Source: Flavobacteriaceae bacterium
Lineage (GTDB): Bacteria > Bacteroidota > Bacteroidia > Flavobacteriales > Flavobacteriaceae
Direction of reading: 5' to 3'
NCBI GenBank assembly: GCA_030828025.1
Contig: JAURDG010000054.1
Span: 1-8,121, forward strand
Length of the DNA stretch: 8,121 bases
Shown here piece by piece: positions 6,003 to 8,121 of the stretch; position 1 is the first letter of the stretch; every line of letters starts with the position of its first letter. The position numbers and the translations under genes are program-made. Under the pieces are notes generated by a model that worked only from the letters and a program-made list of their open reading frames with translations, ran no database searches and had not been told where the DNA came from.

Positions 6003-6866
6003 CTACTCCTTACCTGCACGGAATAGATATTCCTTTTCTTCTTTAGTAAGGCTTTCGTAACCCGAATCGGCAATTTTATCTAGTATGGCGTCTATCTTTT
6101 TTTGGTTTACCCCAGACGTTGCTTTTGTGCTAGTGGTCTGCCGCTTACGCCTTGGAGCTTTGCTCCTTTTTGATGCAGAAAAAAGGGATTTAAGTTTAGC
6201 AAAAGTACCCATAAACCATCCGCCTATATCATTACCTTTTAGGTATTGACGCTGATAAAGATATCCCCAAGCAGCACCCCCAAGATGCGCCAAATGACCA
6301 CCTGAATTAGTGCTTGGAATCAAAAAATAACTCATTAAAATAAACCCTAAAGCGATATATACAATGGGAATAGAAAAAACGAATACACGTACGGGAGCAT
6401 TGGGCATATACGAGGCCATAAAAACCAACACCGCCATAACGCCAGCAGAGCTGCCAATCAATACTGATTTGACCCCATAAAAAACAGGAAATATATTAAA
6501 GGACAAGACATAAAACACGCCTCCAGCAATAACACCGATAAAAAAAGTATTTAACAGGAGTTCCTTTTTAAAGAGGTTTAGCATCATTTTTCCAGCGACA
6601 TAAAGCAACAGCATATTCCAAAAGATGTGACCTAATGAGCCGTGAAAAAAGCAATAGGTAATTATTGTCCAAGGCTTGATCAAGAGTTCAGAAAAATCTG
6701 TGGAAAGCTGAACATATTCAAGCAGGCTAGGAAGCGAACCCTTAAAAAGAAATAAAAATGGGATAAGCAAGTTGGGCAATACATAAATCAATACCAAAAT
6801 TGCAATGAGCCGTTCGAGTATGTCAAGCCTCGATATGGTCTGCTTTATTTTTTGTTGTATATCCAT
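6003..6866 (-). CDS. Rhomboid intramembrane serine protease B, with C-terminal cytosolic tail
   Basis: A 287-residue rhomboid-family protease of the inner membrane that should cut substrate transmembrane helices. Six hydrophobic segments are visible, at about 19-41, 80-97, 103-123, 137-154, 158-182 and 191-205. The catalytic pair is S140 in GSSAG (138-142; the family form is GxSG, here with Ala after the serine) and H194 in HLAHLGG (191-197). The H80/N84 pair (HIFWN) matches the oxyanion-hole positions of TM2. After the core comes a basic linker (KRSKAPRRKRQ, 233-243) and a short helical module (KKIDAILDKIADSGYESLTK, 256-275, running to the end). I recall this tail from Bacteroidota rhomboids, possibly as a DUF6576-type domain. 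It follows rhomboid A with a one-base overlap (TAATG), so the two are co-translated. Substrates are unknown. Confidence 0.92.
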   Translation of the reverse strand: MDIQQKIKQTISRLDILERLIAILVLIYVLPNLLIPFLFLFKGSLPSLLEYVQLSTDFSELLIKPWTIITYCFFHGSLGHIFWNMLLLYVAGKMMLNLFKKELLLNTFFIGVIAGGVFYVLSFNIFPVFYGVKSVLIGSSAGVMAVLVFMASYMPNAPVRVFVFSIPIVYIALGFILMSYFLIPSTNSGGHLAHLGGAAWGYLYQRQYLKGNDIGGWFMGTFAKLKSLFSASKRSKAPRRKRQTTSTKATSGVNQKKIDAILDKIADSGYESLTKEEKEYLFRAGKE

Positions 6867-7552
6867 TACGATAACCGATTTTTGTTAAACTGATTTCGCT
6901 TCCAATACCACATCATTAGAAAGCCGGTTACGGCACCACCAATATGCGCAAAATGGGCAATCGGCCCCATGGAATACGAAGTAAAGCCAAAAAATAAATC
7001 CATCAACAAAACTAGGGGCACAAAGTACTTTGCCTTGATGGGAATAGGTAGAAAAAGCAGCATCAACGCTGCATTGGGAAACATAAACGCAAAAGCGACC
7101 AATGTTCCGTACAATGCCCCAGAAGCACCAACCATAGTAACGTTAAACAAGGAACGTCCATGTTGTTGTAAATAGGAATATGCTTCCTCACCAGAAAGGC
7201 CTTGTGCTGCTAAAAAATCCACATCTTGTTGAATCTGCAGGTGATAAACAAATAATTGGAGCGCTGCGGCACCCAAACCTGTTGATATGTAAAAAAACAT
7301 AAATTTGTTTCTTCCCCACATTAGCCCCAATGGCGCACCAAACATCCACAAGCCAAACATATTAAACAGCAGATGCGAGAAATCGCCGTGCATAAACATG
7401 TGGGTGATCAATTGCCATACACCAAAGAGTTCATTTTTAGGGTAGTGCAACGCAAGTAAATCGTAAACGAGTTCACCAACAAATATGCTCCCCAAAAAAA
7501 CAAGGATGTTGATGATCAGGAGTTGTTTTATAATATCTGGAGTGCTGCTCAT
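6866..7552 (-). CDS. Rhomboid intramembrane serine protease A
   Basis: A compact 228-residue rhomboid protease with a nearly complete set of signatures: HMFMHGDFSHLLFNM (51-65) with H60 and N64 of TM2, the catalytic serine S144 in GASGALYG (142-149), and the catalytic histidine H203 in AHFAHIGGAVTGF (199-211). Six membrane segments are visible, around 10-30, 61-80, 84-105, 141-160, 163-188 and 198-217. A longer polar loop (about 106-136) separates TM3 from TM4. The start ATG overlaps the mutL stop (ATGA, 4 bp), and the stop shares a base with the rhomboid B start. Expression is therefore tied to mutL and no separate promoter is visible. Two adjacent divergent rhomboids suggest different substrates or joint action. 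Confidence 0.95.
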   Translation of the reverse strand: MSSTPDIIKQLLIINILVFLGSIFVGELVYDLLALHYPKNELFGVWQLITHMFMHGDFSHLLFNMFGLWMFGAPLGLMWGRNKFMFFYISTGLGAAALQLFVYHLQIQQDVDFLAAQGLSGEEAYSYLQQHGRSLFNVTMVGASGALYGTLVAFAFMFPNAALMLLFLPIPIKAKYFVPLVLLMDLFFGFTSYSMGPIAHFAHIGGAVTGFLMMWYWKRNQFNKNRLS

Positions 7553-8121
7553 AAAGTAAAAAAGGATTCCATTGCTTGCGCAGACAACACATGGAAGGTT
7601 GCTTTTCCATCTGGCGTGCGATTGGCTTCTTTACAAGCAAGTAGTTTGTGTATCAATTCAATTTGTTCGTGAGATGCCATAGAACGACCCATTGGAATAC
7701 ATCGCTGTTTTGCTAGTGCACGTGCCATTACATCTCGTTGCGAAAAGGCATGAACCGTGCCATGGGTGGTTTGTGTCAGCCATTCGTCCAAAAAATGTGG
7801 GATATCCGTCTCGTCAAAAACTTCGGGAATAGCGTTAAATTCTATGGTATCGGTATTACTACTTGCAATACCGAATCCCATGTCCAGAAGCAACTGCTTA
7901 TGTGTGTCAAGTAATTGAATGCTGGGAACGTCATAGGTAAGCGCAAGTGGAATGGCTAATGTCTGCGAACCAACTTCTTTGGTTTCCCATTCACGCATAT
8001 AGGTTTCATACAAAACTCGTTCGTGAGCACGTGCCTGATGTATAATCATTACGCCGTTTTGGTGTGGTGCAATGAGGAATTTTTTGCCCCATTGAAAACT
8101 TATGGAAATGTCTTTTGATTC
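7549..8121 (-). CDS. mutL: DNA mismatch repair protein MutL, C-terminal part (gene continues beyond window)
   Basis: The visible 190 residues are the C-terminal dimerisation domain of MutL, the protein that links mismatch recognition by MutS to strand removal. An ATG at 8047-8049 is not the start: the frame runs open to the window edge, and the residues before it (FQWGKKFLIAPHQNGV) are the expected beta-strand and the approach to the MutL motif. IIHQARAHERVLYE (about 8002-8046) stands where endonuclease-type MutL has DQHA(X)2E(X)4E. Here Asp and His of DQHA are replaced by His and Ala, while both Glu remain. At the end, TPDGKAT (7597-7617) stands where CPHGRPT is usual, and the protein closes with FFTL where F-x-R is usual. 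The nuclease site thus looks inactive or altered. The gene heads an operon with two rhomboid genes. Confidence 0.92.
   Translation of the reverse strand, partial: ESKDISISFQWGKKFLIAPHQNGVMIIHQARAHERVLYETYMREWETKEVGSQTLAIPLALTYDVPSIQLLDTHKQLLLDMGFGIASSNTDTIEFNAIPEVFDETDIPHFLDEWLTQTTHGTVHAFSQRDVMARALAKQRCIPMGRSMASHEQIELIHKLLACKEANRTPDGKATFHVLSAQAMESFFTL

Noticed and set aside
8047..8049. ATG as start of the last minus-strand gene
   Set aside because: It falls inside the conserved MutL core. The 24 codons upstream are open and encode expected MutL sequence.
1..8121. Defence system, toxin-antitoxin pair, prophage or CRISPR array
   Set aside because: I looked on both strands and found no such genes or spaced repeats. 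Apart from the first gene, the content is housekeeping genes and conserved Bacteroidota proteins.

Overview
This window looks like chromosomal DNA of a Bacteroidota bacterium, most likely of the Flavobacteriales. The reasons are promoter boxes of the Bacteroidota type (TTG, spacer, TAnnTTTG) with no clear Shine-Dalgarno sites, a YebC with the Bacteroidota-style N-terminus, a DUF3822 gene directly before rsmD, and two tandem rhomboid genes behind a Bacteroidota-type mutL. The lineage call rests on recalled families and gene order, not on a search.

Layout: (1) 1-795 is the 3' part of an AT-rich gene for an unidentified, probably envelope-located beta-rich protein, cut by the window edge. (2) 796-1064 has no convincing gene. 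It holds a GC-richer stretch, a ten-unit 7-bp tandem repeat and the yebC promoter. (3) yebC (+) converges on a minus-strand pair, a RecD/Dda-like helicase followed by kdsB, and the ends of yebC and kdsB overlap by 12 bp. (4) From a divergent 85-bp gap starts a plus-strand operon: a membrane-anchored pseudopilin-like protein, a DUF3822 protein (overlap 23 bp) and rsmD (overlap 1 bp). (5) rsmD converges, with 2 bp between stops, on a minus-strand operon that enters from the right edge: mutL (partial), rhomboid A (overlap 4 bp) and rhomboid B (overlap 1 bp).

Most genes are housekeeping: translation (YebC), rRNA methylation (RsmD), lipopolysaccharide Kdo activation (KdsB), DNA repair (MutL, the helicase) and membrane proteolysis (two rhomboids). 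I see no tRNA, rRNA, CRISPR array, transposase or phage gene, and no clear new defence or mobile system.

The strongest unexplained signal is a perfect 26-bp palindrome followed at once by a T-rich run. It looks like an intrinsic terminator but lies inside the first codons of the DUF3822 gene. Second is the MutL C-terminal domain, in which the residues of the usual endonuclease site are replaced.
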